In this document: positions 52,188 through 52,631 of the stretch, piece by piece
Layout of the letters: each line of letters starts with the position of its first letter
How positions within the stretch are numbered: the first letter of the stretch is position 1
NCBI GenBank assembly: GCA_024636475.1
Contig: JAGXHA010000086.1
Location: 1 to 52,631, forward strand
Length of the DNA stretch: 52,631 bases
Source of the DNA: Roseobacter sp.
Lineage (GTDB): Bacteria > Pseudomonadota > Alphaproteobacteria > Rhodobacterales > Rhodobacteraceae
Reading direction: 5' to 3'
Notes under the pieces: model-generated
Told to the model about the DNA's origin: nothing
The model's database searches: none
The model's input: only the letters and a program-made list of their open reading frames with translations
Made by a program: the position numbers and the translations under genes

Positions 52188-52631
52188 TTATTGTTCACTA
52201 GTTTTGCTTGATGAAGCGACGACCAACGGTGGGTCTGCCGGGAACGACCTCACATCAAACCACTTGAACCGTGTCCCGTCTGGGTTTGCCTGATCGCCCA
52301 TCACAATCTGACGCTCGTTGAACCTATTGCGGATAAGCCCAGCACGAAACGCCCGTAGGTCAATCAGCCACCATGCACCCAAGCCCGTCTGTGCTGCGTT
52401 TGAATGGCCATAGAACATCCAGTCACCGTTCCCGTTCACAATTTTGGAAAGCTCTGTCTGCCTGCCCGACGCTACAGCAGAGCGAATAGTGAACTGGTAG
52501 GGGTATCGCTGTGAGTAGCCAGGACGGCGCACACGGGCCGCTACCCGCATGTCGCGGGCGTCCAGCATCATCAGGTCGGTTGCTTCCATGTGGTCAAAAG
52601 GATCTGGGGAGGTTTCCAGAAGGTGCCCGCC
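52188..52631 (-). CDS. Hypothetical protein, 5' part beyond the window
   Basis: An open frame of at least 147 residues on the minus strand, running off the right edge. An internal Met at 52589 is possible as a start, but the frame stays open for 14 codons upstream with no stop, and no ribosome-binding site precedes that Met. I do not recognise the family. Visible stretches are DARDMRVAARVRRPGYSQRY, NGNGDWMFYGHSNA and LGAWWLIDLRAFRAGLI; Trp and Arg are frequent. It is on the putative element and convergent with the DUF3800 gene, with about 190 nt between them. Confidence 0.6.
   Translation of the reverse strand, partial: GGHLLETSPDPFDHMEATDLMMLDARDMRVAARVRRPGYSQRYPYQFTIRSAVASGRQTELSKIVNGNGDWMFYGHSNAAQTGLGAWWLIDLRAFRAGLIRNRFNERQIVMGDQANPDGTRFKWFDVRSFPADPPLVVASSSKTSEQ

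Noticed and set aside
1..52631. CRISPR array
   Set aside because: No series of regularly spaced identical repeats was seen anywhere in the window.

Overview
The window looks like a piece of an alphaproteobacterial chromosome, most likely Rhodobacterales (Roseobacter-type). Pointers to this are the opgG-opgI-opgH-opgC order known from Rhodobacter sphaeroides, a Rhodobacter-type xdhABC, short-form HisG paired with HisZ, a B12-dependent NrdJ, moderately high GC coding sequence and many ATGA stop/start overlaps. Genus and species cannot be fixed by reading alone. There is no rRNA and no CRISPR array. One tRNA is present, tRNA-Gln(UUG) near the left edge.

Layout: (1) 1-3.3 kb, minus strand: tRNA-Gln, a BON-domain MscS channel, a zinc-free quinone oxidoreductase and a secreted SH3 protein. 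(2) 3.5-10.9 kb, plus strand: 2-hydroxyacid dehydrogenase, gamma-glutamyltransferase and an FAD-linked D-lactate dehydrogenase-like enzyme, closely spaced; then a dimethylglycine/sarcosine dehydrogenase-like flavoenzyme and a small anchored protein. (3) 10.9-15.0 kb, minus strand: aldo/keto reductase, DAO-type oxidase, DUF938 methyltransferase and GH25 lipoprotein, linked by ATGA overlaps, with a GST upstream. (4) 15.3-24.5 kb, minus strand: a seven-gene purine unit, xdhA-xdhB-xdhC followed by a BMP-type ABC importer (ATPase, two permeases, binding protein) and closed by a clear intrinsic terminator. Import and oxidation of purines are probably co-expressed.

(5) 24.7-35.6 kb: mostly housekeeping: dnaE, a lipoprotein, slyX, hisS-hisZ-hisG (overlapping), DUF1489 and nrdJ. 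(6) 35.6-38.1 kb: a long gene-poor stretch with repeats and a doubtful small ORF, then a sulfatase/phosphonate monoester hydrolase. (7) 38.4-43.2 kb: the osmoregulated periplasmic glucan operon. (8) 43.2-48.5 kb, minus strand: an ABC membrane-domain protein with no ATPase domain, and an RND efflux pump with its adaptor. The pump diverges from a TetR regulator, and the gap between them carries two near-identical palindromic operators.

(9) 49.3-52.6 kb: an ABC1/UbiB-type kinase is translationally coupled to a photolyase gene that stops after about 94 codons. An AT-richer segment with a DUF3800 gene and an incomplete unknown gene follows. This is best read as the left boundary of an integrated element that split the photolyase gene. 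No integrase is visible, so the element itself lies mainly beyond the right edge. That boundary is the most likely doorway to something undescribed, but the window shows only its first 1.6 kb.
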